DNA of 64,000 nt from Mycolicibacter sp. MU0083 (GTDB lineage Bacteria; Actinomycetota; Actinomycetes; Mycobacteriales; Mycobacteriaceae), in NCBI RefSeq assembly GCF_963378075.1, contig NZ_OY726394.1, positions 434,001 to 498,000 of the forward strand, given 5' to 3'. A model generated the notes under the pieces. It was given only the letters and a program-made list of their open reading frames with translations. It did no database searches and was not told the origin of the DNA. Shown in pieces: positions 27,036-36,741 of the stretch (its first letter is position 1; each line of letters starts with the position of its first letter). Made by a program: the position numbers and the translations under genes.

Positions 27036-29567
27036 TCACTCGTCGCGGAGTTCGGTCGCGGGGGTGGACCGGGTGCTCTTCCAGGCCGGGATGATGGCCG
27101 CGAACACCGCGGCGACGGTGGCCAGCACGGCGTAGATCACCGCGTCGGTCCACGGGAACACCAGCGGCGTGACCAGGCCGACGTTGACCACGGCCGCACG
27201 TCGCACCGCCTCGGAGATGGCGATCGACAGCACCGCGCCGAACAGGCCCCCGGCCGCGCCGGCCACCACGGCCTCCACGGTGGTGATGGAGAAGACCCGC
27301 ACCCGGGTGGCGCCCAGGGCCTGGATCAGCGCCACCTCGCGCCGGCGCCGGATGCCGACCAGCAGCAGCGTCGACAGCACCGAGATGAAGGCGATGGCCA
27401 ACAGGCCGTACTTGAGGGTGTTCAGCGGGGTCAGGTAGCGGCCGATGGAGGTCGCGATGTCGGAGGCGTAGCCGTCGGTGTCGACCGCGGTCAGCGGCTG
27501 ATCGAACTGGGTGGCCCCGATGTTCTCGATGACCTGGTCGGCGCTGAACCCGTCGGCGGGGGTGGCGAAGATCAGGCCGGCGGGCTGCGGGCCGTAGATC
27601 TGCTCGGCGATCGAATAGGGCATGTAGATGCGCCGGCCACCGTATTCGGGGGTGGCGACGATGGTGCCGATGCTCATCGCCTGCGCGTCGAGTCCACTGC
27701 CGAATACCAGGATGTCGCCGATGTGCAGTCCCTTCTCGCGGGCCAGCACACTGCCGATGACGACTTCATTGGCTTTCTGGCTGGCCTCCGGGGATTGGCC
27801 GGCGAGTAAACCGAAGGGGAATGTCGGGCGATCCTGGGCCTGAATATGCGCCAGTGAACCGTCTTTGAGGCTGATCTCGATTTCAGCCATCCGTTCGATC
27901 TTTTCCACCCCGGCCACCGAGTTCAGTTTGTTGACCGTCTGCGGGGCGAATCGGGCGTCAATCGGCCCGTAATCGGCGAACTGCGTCGTGGTGATCGCGA
28001 TACGGCCGTCGGCCTGTGATTCGGCGACCTTGGTGGCGCCGAGGTGGATGGCCACCAGGAACCCGGACAGCAGAATGGCGACGACGACCGGCACCGCGAT
28101 GGCGCCGGAGATGGCGGCGGTGCGCGACCGGTCCGAGCGCAGCGCGTTGAGCGCGATGGTCAGCGTCGCGCCGCTCTTCTTGTCCGGCCGCGGGCGCACG
28201 CTGGTGATGGTCTGCGCGCTCAGGTAGGCGGTGGCCAGCAGCAGCCCGATGAGGGCCAGCACCGCGCCGGCGTCGGCCAGGATGGCCTGCCAGGCGACCA
28301 GGGCGCCGGACCGGGTGGCGAGCCGGGCCAGCACCACCCCGCTCAGGCCGATCGCCAGCAGCAGCAGCGCCCGGAACCAGATCTTGCGCCCGGTGGTCTG
28401 TTCCTGGGCGGCCCGGCCGGACAGTTCGGCGGCGATCGGGGTGTTGGACGCCGACACGGCGGGGCCGATCGCGGCGCCGACCGCCAGCAGCAGACCGGCC
28501 AGCACACCGACCACCAGGATCGCCGGCTTGAGGATCACCGGCACGGTGACGCCGACGAAACGCTCGGTGAGTTCGCTGGCGCTGGCCACGATCGGCTCGG
28601 AGATGGCGATGCCGGTCAGCACACCCATCGCCGATCCCACCGCGCCCAGAAGTGCGGCCTCGCTGAGGAATCCGGTCATGATCGACGCCGGCGACGCGCC
28701 GAGTGCCGAGGCGATCGCGATCTCACGGCGGCGCTCTTCGACCGAGAGCCGGGTGATCTGGGTGATCAGGATGACTCCGACGCCGATCGAGATCAGCGCG
28801 AAGATGCCCAGCAACGGCAGCAGCACGTCGTTGACGTTGTAGCCCTTCGCCGGTTCGCTGCGCGGCTGCACGCTGTAGGTGGGGCCGAGGGTGGCCTTCA
28901 GCCGCTGCTGGACCTCGGTGGCGTCGGCGTCCTTGTCGAGGGTCACATAGACCATGTCCACCCGGTCACCGCGGGCGAACTGCGCTTTGGCCATGCTCAA
29001 CGGCAGCACCGCGACCAGGCCGTTGTTGACCTCGTCCAGGTCGCTCACGCGCTGGAACTTCGCCACCGACAACTGCCCGATGTCGGTGACCAGGGTGGCC
29101 GATTCGTCCAGGGAGTCGCCCAGCGACTGCGACAGCGCCGGCGGGGGTTCGTGCTGCCCGGCCTGGCAGACCTTCGGGTCGACGATCCACTGCGCCGAGC
29201 AGTCCACACCCAGGCCCAGCCCGAAACTCTCGGTGTCGTTGTTGCGGATCATCGTGACCCCGCGAATGACCGGCACCACGGCCGCCACTCCGGGTACCGA
29301 ACGGGTGTCCTCTACGACGGACGGGCTGATACCACCGCGGGTGGCGGCGCCGACCACGCGCAGCGGGGCGGGCCCGGCGATCTGGTAGCCGACGTCCTCG
29401 ACGGCCTTGGAGACGCTGGTGACCTCGATCATGACGGCCACCACCACGGCGACGCCGCCACCGAGGGAGAAGGCGGCGAGCGCGGCCCGGAACGCGTGCT
29501 TACGGACCGCCCGGAAATTGATTATCCGAAGGAGTCCGAAAGTCGCGGCTAATGTTCCGCGAGCCAT
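27036..29567 (-). CDS. ABC transporter permease with two FtsX domains
   Basis: An 843-residue membrane protein of the MacB/FtsX exporter class. It has an N-terminal membrane segment (about 25-50), an extracytoplasmic domain, three membrane helices (about 265-400), two central helices, a second core and extracytoplasmic part, and three C-terminal helices (about 710-835). The duplicated FtsX core motif appears as RREIAIASALGAS and RREVALIQALGAT. Its start overlaps the ATPase gene by 19 bp, so both are translated from one message. Such systems move lipids, lipoproteins or peptides, or transmit signals. The substrate here is unknown. Confidence 0.88.
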   Translation of the reverse strand: MARGTLAATFGLLRIINFRAVRKHAFRAALAAFSLGGGVAVVVAVMIEVTSVSKAVEDVGYQIAGPAPLRVVGAATRGGISPSVVEDTRSVPGVAAVVPVIRGVTMIRNNDTESFGLGLGVDCSAQWIVDPKVCQAGQHEPPPALSQSLGDSLDESATLVTDIGQLSVAKFQRVSDLDEVNNGLVAVLPLSMAKAQFARGDRVDMVYVTLDKDADATEVQQRLKATLGPTYSVQPRSEPAKGYNVNDVLLPLLGIFALISIGVGVILITQITRLSVEERRREIAIASALGASPASIMTGFLSEAALLGAVGSAMGVLTGIAISEPIVASASELTERFVGVTVPVILKPAILVVGVLAGLLLAVGAAIGPAVSASNTPIAAELSGRAAQEQTTGRKIWFRALLLLAIGLSGVVLARLATRSGALVAWQAILADAGAVLALIGLLLATAYLSAQTITSVRPRPDKKSGATLTIALNALRSDRSRTAAISGAIAVPVVVAILLSGFLVAIHLGATKVAESQADGRIAITTTQFADYGPIDARFAPQTVNKLNSVAGVEKIERMAEIEISLKDGSLAHIQAQDRPTFPFGLLAGQSPEASQKANEVVIGSVLAREKGLHIGDILVFGSGLDAQAMSIGTIVATPEYGGRRIYMPYSIAEQIYGPQPAGLIFATPADGFSADQVIENIGATQFDQPLTAVDTDGYASDIATSIGRYLTPLNTLKYGLLAIAFISVLSTLLLVGIRRRREVALIQALGATRVRVFSITTVEAVVAGAAGGLFGAVLSIAISEAVRRAAVVNVGLVTPLVFPWTDAVIYAVLATVAAVFAAIIPAWKSTRSTPATELRDE

Positions 29568-30346
29568 GACACATTATTGGGCGCGTGAGCGATTCCACTG
29601 TCGGTCTCGACTTCACCGTCGAGCAATGAAATGAGGCGCGGAGCGTCGTCGGCGATTTTCCGGTCGTGTGTCACCAGAACGATTGTCTGGCCGGCCGCAT
29701 TCAAGTTGTACAAAGCGTCGATGACGCGCTGACCGTTAATGGTGTCCAGATTGCCGGTCGGTTCGTCGGCGAGAATGACGTCGGGCTTCATGAAAAGTGC
29801 CCGGGCGACCGCCACCCGCTGCTGCTCACCGCCGGACAATTCCGAGGGAACGCGCTTGGATTTGGCGGCCAGGCCGACCTGGTCGAGCAGGCTCATCGCG
29901 TGGGCGTGCTGGGCGCGGCCGGATTTGCCGGCCAGCAGGCCCGGGAGCATGACGTTCTCCACCACCGACAGGCCGGCCAGCAGGTTGAAGGCCTGGAAGA
30001 CGTAGCCCAGGGTCTGGCAGCGCACGGCGGCCAACTGCCGACGTGAGAGCTGTGCGACGCTCTGACCGTTGATGAGGACGTCGCCGCTGGTCGGCATGTC
30101 CAGCAGGCCCAGAATGCTGAGCAGGGTGGACTTGCCCGAACCGGAGGGGCCGACCATCGCGACGAATTCGCCGCGGGTTATCTGGATGTTGATGTCCCGC
30201 AAAATCGGGGTGGCGGTATCGCCTTCCCCGAACTGCTTGTGGAGATTGCGCGCTTCCAGAACCACCGGCGGCCGGAGAACGACCGGCGGCGTTTGTCCGT
30301 TACGGTCGAGCTCCATATCCACGGTGTGCATCTCGGTCCTGATCAT
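29549..30346 (-). CDS. ABC transporter ATPase (LolD/MacB type)
   Basis: A 265-residue ATPase with Walker A GPSGSGKST, Q-loop FQAFNLLAGLSVVEN, signature LSGGEQQRVAVARAL, Walker B VILADEPTGNLD and switch His in VTHD. An N-terminal extension of ~25 residues precedes the domain. It is the first gene of the exporter operon and overlaps the permease start by 19 bp. GGAG lies a few bases before ATG 30346; internal ATGs at codons 6 and 11 are possible starts. Confidence 0.9.
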   Translation of the reverse strand: MIRTEMHTVDMELDRNGQTPPVVLRPPVVLEARNLHKQFGEGDTATPILRDINIQITRGEFVAMVGPSGSGKSTLLSILGLLDMPTSGDVLINGQSVAQLSRRQLAAVRCQTLGYVFQAFNLLAGLSVVENVMLPGLLAGKSGRAQHAHAMSLLDQVGLAAKSKRVPSELSGGEQQRVAVARALFMKPDVILADEPTGNLDTINGQRVIDALYNLNAAGQTIVLVTHDRKIADDAPRLISLLDGEVETDSGIAHAPNNVSWLAEH

Positions 30347-30644
30347 GAATCTCCGGCGGGCTTGTTAATACACCGATGTTGCCCGCGTGGGGCGCCTAGC
30401 TCAATTCATTGCGCAGCCCGCGATGTTGGTACGCTACGCGGTCCTCCGAGCCGATCATACCGACGTCACGCGCCTGCTGAAAATCGTTCGGGCGTGACGC
30501 CGAGCACCCCGGGCGGGGCCTGTAGTCGGCCGATCGCAGCGGTCGCGACCGCACCCGGTCCGCCCGTCGTCCGGGAAATCGACGTATGACCTGCGGTTAT
30601 GAAAGATTTGGACTTGCGGCCACGCCGGTGGACAGTCGGCCGGG
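30347..30644. other. Intergenic region, no gene seen
   Basis: These ~300 bp lie between the minus-strand ABC operon and the upstream minus-strand Rv0495c-like gene. I see no supportable ORF or RNA. The part nearest the ATPase gene is relatively AT-rich and should contain its promoter; a minus-strand TAGCGT about 85 bp from the ATG is a weak -10 candidate. A GC-rich CCCCGGGCGGGG element occurs near 30508, but without a T-tract it is not a convincing terminator. Confidence 0.4.
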
Positions 30645-31439
30645 TCAGGGATGGGTGGCGGCCGCGGTGGCCGGATGCACCGCCACCAGGCCCAGTTCGT
30701 TACGCCGAGAGCAGATCGCCGCCAACTCCGCATAGGCCTTGGCGCCCAACAGTTCGGTCAGTTCCGGCGCCAGGCTCTGCCATACCTGTCGGGTGCCGAT
30801 GTGGGCGCCCGGCGCACCGGAGCAGTACCAGTTCAGGTCCTCGCCACCGGGACCCCAACCGCGGCGGTCGAACTCGGTGATCGTGGTCTTGAGGACCTCG
30901 GTTTCGTCGGGGCGGGTGATCCATTCCTGGCTGCGCCGGATCGGCAGCTGCCAGCACACCTCGGGCTTCATCGTCAGTGGCTCTACCCCGAGTCGCATCG
31001 CCTTGAGGTGCAGGGCGCAGCCCGCGCCGCCGGGGAAATCGGAGCGGTTCAAGAAGATGCAGGCGCCTTTGACGGTGCGGGTGCGCAGCTGTTGCTCGCC
31101 GTCGTTCTCGTCGTACTCCAGGTAGCCCTTCTTGCCCAGGCCCTTGTCGCGCAACTGCCAGTCGTCGGCGGTCAACTGGGCGACCGCGTCGTCGAGATTG
31201 GCCCGATCGTCGTCGTCGCACAGGAACGCACCGTGCGAGCAGCAGCCGTCGTCGGGGCGCCCGGCGGTGATTCCCAGGCACGCCGGCGTGCCGAACACGC
31301 AGGTCCAGCGCGACAGCAACCAGGTCAGATCGGCGGCGATCAAATGCTCCGGGTTGTCGGGGTCGTAGAACTCCACCCACTCACGGGGGAAGTCCAGATC
31401 GACTTCGCCGGGACGGGACGGGTGTTGCGCTGCGGTCAC
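30645..31439 (-). CDS. Conserved hypothetical protein (Rv0495c-like), cysteine-rich
   Basis: A 264-residue soluble protein with 9-10 cysteines. Several are arranged as [22 protein letters not shown] and KGACIFLN, suggesting metal or Fe-S binding. It is conserved in position next to ppx2 in mycobacteria (Rv0495c), and the function is not established. The GTG start at 31439 has GGAG 4 nt upstream and also a TANNNT hexamer (TAGCGT) 8 nt upstream, so it may be leaderless. It is divergent from ppx2 with a 61-bp shared promoter region. Confidence 0.8.
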   Translation of the reverse strand: MTAAQHPSRPGEVDLDFPREWVEFYDPDNPEHLIAADLTWLLSRWTCVFGTPACLGITAGRPDDGCCSHGAFLCDDDDRANLDDAVAQLTADDWQLRDKGLGKKGYLEYDENDGEQQLRTRTVKGACIFLNRSDFPGGAGCALHLKAMRLGVEPLTMKPEVCWQLPIRRSQEWITRPDETEVLKTTITEFDRRGWGPGGEDLNWYCSGAPGAHIGTRQVWQSLAPELTELLGAKAYAELAAICSRRNELGLVAVHPATAAATHP

Positions 31440-31447
31440 GAAACTCC

Positions 31448-31453
31448 ACGCTA
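31448..31453 (-). promoter_or_regulatory. -10 hexamer for the Rv0495c-like gene
   Basis: Minus-strand TAGCGT ends 8 nt before the GTG at 31439 in the short divergent region shared with ppx2. Confidence 0.4.
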
Positions 31454-31488
31454 GACCAGAAAATAACGTTGTCGGCCCTTCGCCCCAT

Positions 31489-31494
31489 TAAGTT
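31489..31494 (+). promoter_or_regulatory. -10 hexamer for leaderless ppx2
   Basis: TAAGTT ends 6 nt before the GTG start at 31501; no Shine-Dalgarno is present between them. Confidence 0.55.
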
Positions 31495-31500
31495 GGGTGG

Positions 31501-32499
31501 GTGCGATTAGGTGTACTCGACGTCGGCAGCAACACCGTCCACCTGTTGGTGGTCGACGCCCACCGGGGTGGTCACCCGACTCCGATGAGTTCGACCAAGG
31601 CGACGCTGCGACTGGCCGAGGCGACCGACGGTTCCGGGAAGATCACCCGGCGTGGTGCCGACAAACTGGTGGCCACGGTCGGCGAATTCGCCAAGATCGC
31701 AGCCAGTTCGGGGTGTGCGGAGCTGGTGGCGTTCGCCACCTCGGCGGTGCGCGACGCCTCCAATTCCGAAGAAGTGTTGTCCCGGGTGCGTTCCGAGGCC
31801 GGGGTCGAGTTGCAGGTGCTCGCCGGGGAGGACGAATCCCGGCTGACGTTCCTGGCGGTGCGACGCTGGTTCGGTTGGAGCGCCGGACGAATCAACAACC
31901 TCGACATCGGCGGCGGGTCGCTGGAGATGTCCAGCGGTGTCGACGAGGAACCGGATGTGGCGCTGTCGCTGCCGCTGGGCGCCGGCCGCCTCACCCGGGA
32001 GTGGCTGGCCGAGGACCCGCCCGGACGTCGCCGGGTCGCGATGCTGCGGGACTGGCTCGACACCGAATTGGCCGGTGCGGCAGCGGAGGTGCTGGCCGCC
32101 GGTCCACCCGATCTGGCGGTGGCGAGCTCCAAGACCTTCCGTTCGCTGGCGCGGCTCACCGGCGCGGCCCCGTCGGCCGCCGGCCCGCGTGTTCGACGCA
32201 CATTGACCGCCGCCGGCCTTAGGCAGCTCATATCATTCATCTCTAGGATGACCACGGCCGATAGGGCCGAATTGGAAGGGGTGAGCGCCGATCGGGCGCC
32301 GCAGATCGTGGCGGGAGCCCTGGTGGCGGAAGCAAGCATGCGAGCGCTGTCGATCGAAACCGTTCAGATTTGCCCGTGGGCGCTGCGGGAGGGCTTGATC
32401 CTGCGTCGGCTCGACAGCCAGGCCGACGGCGCCCCCATGCTCGGATCCGCCATGATCGACTTGGCGGGGGCGCGTTCGCGGGGAGGCGGTGGGCGATGA
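31501..32499 (+). CDS. ppx2: Ppx/GppA-family phosphatase (Ppx2, Rv0496-like)
   Basis: A 332-residue actin-fold phosphatase. The N-terminal phosphate loop is DVGSNTVHLLVVDA, ATSAVRDASN is the catalytic-region motif, and NLDIGGGSLEMSSG is the second phosphate loop. It is short (single-module) like the mycobacterial Ppx proteins, lacking the extra C-terminal domains of E. coli Ppx. Expected activity is on polyphosphate or (p)ppGpp. The GTG start is predicted leaderless. Its stop overlaps the next ATG (ATGA). Confidence 0.88.
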   Translation: MRLGVLDVGSNTVHLLVVDAHRGGHPTPMSSTKATLRLAEATDGSGKITRRGADKLVATVGEFAKIAASSGCAELVAFATSAVRDASNSEEVLSRVRSEAGVELQVLAGEDESRLTFLAVRRWFGWSAGRINNLDIGGGSLEMSSGVDEEPDVALSLPLGAGRLTREWLAEDPPGRRRVAMLRDWLDTELAGAAAEVLAAGPPDLAVASSKTFRSLARLTGAAPSAAGPRVRRTLTAAGLRQLISFISRMTTADRAELEGVSADRAPQIVAGALVAEASMRALSIETVQICPWALREGLILRRLDSQADGAPMLGSAMIDLAGARSRGGGGR

Positions 32500-33524
32500 C
32501 CGAACCCAAATCGGATTCCGGAGACGCCGCGACGCGGCCCATCTCGGTGGCCGAACTGCTCGCCAAGAACGGTTCCATCGGTTCGCCGCCGGTGACCGGG
32601 CGTCGTCGGCGCCGTCGCGGCAACGCCGACGCGGTCACGGTCGCCGAACTGACCGGCGAGATCCCGATCATCCGTGACGACCAGGGCCCGCCCGAACCGG
32701 TGGCCAAACCGGACACCGGCGACGCCGAGAGCGGTGCGCTGCCGGTCGGCCCGGCACCGGGATTCGTCGTCGACGACCGTCCCGCCACCGGCCCGCGGCC
32801 CGTCGAACGCACCGAGGCCACCGCGCGACCGAAACGCGAACCGCGCTGGCCCAAGTCGCCGCCCCAGACACCCCGCGGCTCCGGCCCGGAGCCGAGCGCC
32901 TACCCCCGGCCGATCCGGCGGTCGGAGGCCGTCGCGGCGGCCGAGGAGACCGCGCGCCCGGCCGTCACCGAGTCGGCGCCCGCCGAGTCGGCCACCGCCG
33001 AACCGGCCGGCTCGGGTGCCGAACGAATGCTTCCGGATCCCCTCGACGGCTATCCCGATCTCGACGTCGATGTGATGGATGACGACGTGCGCGACCCCGA
33101 CCTGCCGGTCGGCGACTCCGCGTTCGTGCGCTCCATCCTCAGCGAGACCGGCGACACCGAACGGTCGACGCGGCGGATGCTGGGCGTGGGGCTGGACCCG
33201 GCGGACGACGTCGCGGCCGGTGACCCGGCGGACACCGCCGAGCCCGACGACGACTACGTCGGCCGGCCCGGAGTGCTGGGTGGCATCCTGGTGGTGTTGC
33301 AGTCCCTGCTCGCGGTGGTTCTCGGCGGCGGCCTGTTCGTCGCCTTCGACCAGCTCTGGCGGTGGAACAGCATCGTCGCACTGGTGCTCACCGGCCTGGT
33401 CACGCTCGGGCTGGTCGCCGCTGTTCAGGCGGTCCGCAAGACCCCCGATCTGGTCAGCACACTGATCGCCGTCGCGGTCGGTCTGCTGGTCACCCTGGGG
33501 CCGCTGGCGCTGCACGCCAATTAG
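32496..33524 (+). CDS. Conserved membrane protein (Rv0497-like)
   Basis: A 342-residue protein. The N-terminal ~250 residues are Pro/Ala/Glu/Arg-rich and probably disordered, with RRRRRR near residue 40. The C-terminus has about three hydrophobic helices (starting at GVLGGILVVLQSLL, IVALVLTGLVTLG and LVSTLIAVAVGLL). The topology suggests a cytoplasmic tail on a small membrane anchor. The function is unknown. The ATG at 32496 overlaps the ppx2 stop by 4 bp; the frame is open upstream only because of that overlap. Confidence 0.82.
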   Translation: MTEPKSDSGDAATRPISVAELLAKNGSIGSPPVTGRRRRRRGNADAVTVAELTGEIPIIRDDQGPPEPVAKPDTGDAESGALPVGPAPGFVVDDRPATGPRPVERTEATARPKREPRWPKSPPQTPRGSGPEPSAYPRPIRRSEAVAAAEETARPAVTESAPAESATAEPAGSGAERMLPDPLDGYPDLDVDVMDDDVRDPDLPVGDSAFVRSILSETGDTERSTRRMLGVGLDPADDVAAGDPADTAEPDDDYVGRPGVLGGILVVLQSLLAVVLGGGLFVAFDQLWRWNSIVALVLTGLVTLGLVAAVQAVRKTPDLVSTLIAVAVGLLVTLGPLALHAN

Positions 33525-33541
33525 CCGTTCACTATTAGTTC

Positions 33542-34384
33542 GTGCGCCCTGCCATCAAGGTCGGATTGTCGACGGCGTCGGTCTACCCGCTGCGGGCCGA
33601 GGCCGCATTCGAGATCGCAGCCAGACTCGGCTACGACGGCATCGAACTGATGGTGTGGGGCGAATCGGTCAGCCAGGACATCGGCGCCGTGCGGCGCCTG
33701 TCGCGCAAGTACCGGATCCCGGTGCTGTCGGTGCACGCGCCGTGCCTGTTGATCTCGCAGCGGGTGTGGGGCCCCAACCCGATCCCGAAGCTGGAGCGCA
33801 GCGTGCGGGCCGCCGAGCAACTCGACGCCCAGACCGTCGTGGTGCATCCGCCGTTCCGCTGGCAGCGGCGCTACGCCGACGGTTTCAGTGATCAGGTCGC
33901 CGAACTCGAGGCCGCCAGCGACGTGGCGATCGCGGTGGAGAACATGTTCCCGTTCCGGGCCGACCGGTTCTTCGGCGCCGATCAGTCCCGCGAACGGATG
34001 CGTCGACGCGGCGGTGGGCCCGGTGTGGGGATCTCGGCGTTCGCGCCGTCGCACGATCCCCTCGACGGCAATCACGCGCACTACACGCTGGATCTCTCGC
34101 ACACCTCGACCGCCGGCGCCGACGGGCTGGAGATGGCCCGCCGGATGGGGTCGGGCCTGACGCACCTGCACCTGTGCGACGGCACCGGTCTGCCCGCCGA
34201 CGAGCATCTGGTGCCCGGGCGCGGTGATCAGCCCACCGCCGAGGTATGCCAACTGCTGGCCGCCGGCGACTTCACCGGCCACGTCGTGCTGGAGGTCAGC
34301 ACCTCGCAGGCCCGCACGCCACAGGAGCGCGAGGCGCTGCTGACCGAGTCACTGCAATTCGCCCGCACCCATCTGCTGCGCTGA
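33542..34384 (+). CDS. Sugar phosphate isomerase/epimerase-like TIM-barrel protein (Rv0498-like)
   Basis: A 280-residue AP-endonuclease-2/xylose-isomerase-like barrel. Candidate metal ligands are visible as VSVHAPC, VVVHPPF, AVENMFPF, YTLDLSHTS, HLHLCDG and VLEVST. The substrate is unknown. GTG start, 17 bp after the Rv0497-like gene, in a ppx2-led run of co-directional genes conserved across mycobacteria. Confidence 0.82.
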   Translation: MRPAIKVGLSTASVYPLRAEAAFEIAARLGYDGIELMVWGESVSQDIGAVRRLSRKYRIPVLSVHAPCLLISQRVWGPNPIPKLERSVRAAEQLDAQTVVVHPPFRWQRRYADGFSDQVAELEAASDVAIAVENMFPFRADRFFGADQSRERMRRRGGGPGVGISAFAPSHDPLDGNHAHYTLDLSHTSTAGADGLEMARRMGSGLTHLHLCDGTGLPADEHLVPGRGDQPTAEVCQLLAAGDFTGHVVLEVSTSQARTPQEREALLTESLQFARTHLLR

Positions 34385-34427
34385 GCGCGGGCACACCCCG
34401 ATCGCCGACGACACAAGGAGTTCGTGC

Positions 34428-35276
34428 GTGAGTACATCCACACTGTTCACCGACGCCATGACCCTGGCGCGGACCGATGACGCCACCGGCCGGGACGGCG
34501 GGGACGTGGCGGTCTTCGCCGGAGCGCTCAACGAGCACTGGACCATCGGCCCGAAGGTGCACGGCGGGGCGATGCTGGCGTTGTGCGCCAACGCCGCCCG
34601 CACCGCCGTCGCCGGCGACGCGGCACCGGAGATCGAGCCGGTCGCGGTCTCCGCCAGCTACCTGTGGGCACCCGACCCGGGGCCGATGCAGCTGGTGGCG
34701 ACCATCCGCAAGCGCGGTCGCCGGGTCAGCCTCGTCGACGTCGAACTCAATCAGGGCGAGCGCACCGCGGTGCGGGCCGCCATCACCCTCGCCGAGCCCG
34801 AACATCAGGCGCCGCCACTGCTGTCGTTTAACCCCGTGGTGCCGTTGATGACGCCGGAACCGCCACCCGGCCTGGAACCGATCGGGCCGGGCCATCCGAT
34901 GGAACACATCGTGCACCTGGCGCACGGTTGCGACATCCGGCCGGCGCTGAGCACCCTCGGTCCGCGCTCGGACGGCGGCCCGCCGGTGATCGAGATGTGG
35001 GTGCGGCCCAAGGACGTCGCACCCGACGTGCTGTTCGCGCTGCTGTGCGGTGACGTGTCGGCGCCGGTGACCTATGCGGTCGACCGCACCGGTTGGGCGC
35101 CCACCGTGCAGCTCACCGCCTATCTGCGGGCCATCCCGGCCGACGGCTGGCTGCGGGTGATCTGCACCTGCATGCAGATCGGCCAGGACTGGTTCGACGC
35201 CGACCACATCGTCGTCGACCGTGACGGCCGCATCGTGGTGCAGACCCGCCAATTGGCGATGGTGCCGGCGCAGTAG
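34428..35276 (+). CDS. Thioesterase-family protein (Rv0499-like)
   Basis: A 282-residue double hot-dog protein related to TesB/acyl-CoA thioesterases: KVHGGAMLALCANAARTA in the N-terminal half and a second half running from GCDIRP to the C-terminus, with GDVSAPVTYAVDRTGWAPTVQLT. No signal peptide. AAGGAG lies 7 nt before GTG 34428. A lipid-related role is expected from the fold; the substrate is unknown. Confidence 0.78.
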   Translation: MSTSTLFTDAMTLARTDDATGRDGGDVAVFAGALNEHWTIGPKVHGGAMLALCANAARTAVAGDAAPEIEPVAVSASYLWAPDPGPMQLVATIRKRGRRVSLVDVELNQGERTAVRAAITLAEPEHQAPPLLSFNPVVPLMTPEPPPGLEPIGPGHPMEHIVHLAHGCDIRPALSTLGPRSDGGPPVIEMWVRPKDVAPDVLFALLCGDVSAPVTYAVDRTGWAPTVQLTAYLRAIPADGWLRVICTCMQIGQDWFDADHIVVDRDGRIVVQTRQLAMVPAQ

Positions 35277-35350
35277 GGGCACCGCCGGGGCGACCCGCCT
35301 GCGGGCCGGGCTTCACCACGCTTGTAGACCCGGTCTGAAATGCTGTCGGC

Positions 35351-36208
35351 ATGACCAGAATTGCGATCATCGGCGGCGGCAACATGGGCGAGGCACTGCT
35401 GGCGGGCCTGCTGGCGTCCGGCCGTCCGGTCAAGGATCTGGTGGTCGCCGAGCGTTACGGGGACCGGGCCCGGCAGTTGTCGGAGACCTACTCGGTGCTG
35501 GTGACCTCGGTCGCCGATGCGATCGAGAACGCCAACGTGGTGATCGTCGCGGTGAAGCCGCAGGACGTCGACGCGGTGGTCGAGGAGTTCGCCAAGAGCA
35601 TCACCGCGGCGTCGGGGGACAGTGCCGATCAGGTGCTGGTCAGCATCGTGGCCGGACTCACCACCGAGTACGTGGAGTCCAAACTGCCCGCCGGTGCGGC
35701 GGTGGTCCGGGTGATGCCCAACACCGCGGTCAAGGCCCGCGCGGGCGCCAGTGCCCTGGCCAGGGGCCGGTTCGCCACCAACGAGCAGGTGTCCGAGGTC
35801 GCCGCGCTGTTCGAGTGCGTGGGAACGGTGGCGGTCGTCGCCGAAGAGCAGATGGACGCGGTGACCGCGGTGTCGGGTTCGGGCCCCGCCTATTTCTTCC
35901 TGGTGGTCGAGGCGCTGGTGGACGCCGGTGTCGCGGCGGGGCTCAGCCGGCCGGCCGCCACCGATCTGGCGGTGCAGACGATGGCCGGTTCGGCGCAGAT
36001 GCTGCTGGAGGCGCGCGAGGAGGCGAACGGGGCCGCGACGCAGATCGATACCGCTCCGGCGTTCCTGAGAGCCATGGTGACTTCGCCGGGCGGCACCACC
36101 GCGGCCGCACTGCGCGAATTGGAGGCCGGCGGGCTCCGGACCTCGATCGATCGGGCGGTGCAGGCGGCAAAAACCCGCTCTGAGCAGCTAAGAATCACAT
36201 CAGAGTAA
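35351..36208 (+). CDS. proC: Pyrroline-5-carboxylate reductase
   Basis: A 285-residue enzyme reducing P5C to proline with NAD(P)H. The Rossmann motif IIGGGNMGEALLAGLL is at the N-terminus, then VKPQDV, VRVMPNTA and the active-site stretch SGSGPAYFF. The C-terminal dimerisation part holds TSPGGTTAAALREL. Typical length. It precedes the HTH protein and bS22 genes as in M. tuberculosis (Rv0500, Rv0500A, Rv0500B). Confidence 0.96.
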   Translation: MTRIAIIGGGNMGEALLAGLLASGRPVKDLVVAERYGDRARQLSETYSVLVTSVADAIENANVVIVAVKPQDVDAVVEEFAKSITAASGDSADQVLVSIVAGLTTEYVESKLPAGAAVVRVMPNTAVKARAGASALARGRFATNEQVSEVAALFECVGTVAVVAEEQMDAVTAVSGSGPAYFFLVVEALVDAGVAAGLSRPAATDLAVQTMAGSAQMLLEAREEANGAATQIDTAPAFLRAMVTSPGGTTAAALRELEAGGLRTSIDRAVQAAKTRSEQLRITSE

Positions 36209-36265
36209 TTCACTTATTTTTCACATATTGGCTCTCAGCAGTCGCAGGAACCCCATCCGTCCCGC

Positions 36266-36271
36266 TATTCT
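36266..36271 (+). promoter_or_regulatory. -10 hexamer for the small HTH gene
   Basis: TATTCT in the AT-rich proC-HTH gap is the best TANNNT match, predicting a start near 36278 and a ~69-nt leader. Two TTCAC repeats lie upstream at about 36219-36234. Confidence 0.35.
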
Positions 36272-36346
36272 CCCTATGTCTGTGCGTGTGGGCGCAGCGG
36301 AGGGGAAGCCGCTTCGACTGCACGTGCCTGATTGAAATGGGTAACG

Positions 36347-36556
36347 ATGACGTCTGCGAACGGGCCTTCGGCGCGTGACACGACACAATTTCTCACCGTG
36401 GCCGAGGTGGCCGCGTTGATGCGGGTCAGCAAGATGACCGTGTACCGGTTGGTGCACAACGGCGAGCTGCCCGCGGTACGGGTGGGGCGGTCCTTCCGGG
36501 TGCACGCCAAGGCGGTGCACGACCTGCTGGAGACCTCCTTCTTCGACGCGGGCTGA
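36347..36556 (+). CDS. Excisionase/MerR-like small HTH DNA-binding protein (Rv0500A-like)
   Basis: A 69-residue protein that is nearly all one winged-helix HTH_17 domain: FLTVAEVAALMRVSKMTVYR, then VHNGELPAVRVGRSFRVH. It is nearly invariant in actinobacteria at this position and is chromosomal rather than phage-borne. ATG 36347 is chosen over the TTG at 36332 because the domain needs no further N-terminal residues. Targets are unknown; a role linked to growth or development is inference only. Confidence 0.85.
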   Translation: MTSANGPSARDTTQFLTVAEVAALMRVSKMTVYRLVHNGELPAVRVGRSFRVHAKAVHDLLETSFFDAG

Positions 36557-36670
36557 CAGCCGGTCGACAGATAAGCGGCCCCCGGGCGTCGCCGCACGGT
36601 GACGCCCGGGGTCGGCTGTGTCTGTAGCCCCTCTTCAGGTGCGGTTTTCCGGTCCGTGCCTGCCTACGGG

Positions 36671-36676
36671 TAAAGT
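36671..36676 (+). promoter_or_regulatory. -10 hexamer for bS22
   Basis: TAAAGT matches TANNNT and lies 65 bp upstream of the bS22 ATG, predicting a ~59-nt leader in the otherwise gene-free 36557-36741 gap. Confidence 0.4.
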
Positions 36677-36741
36677 AACCGGGTCGAGCAAGTTCAGCGG
36701 CGCCGATCAGCTGGCGCAGGCAGAAGCAGATAGCGGAGTTC

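Noticed and set aside
36219..36234. PhoP or RegX3 direct-repeat site (two TTCAC units) before the small HTH gene
   Set aside because: Only 5-bp repeats with 11-bp periodicity and no match to the longer consensus; too weak to report as a site.
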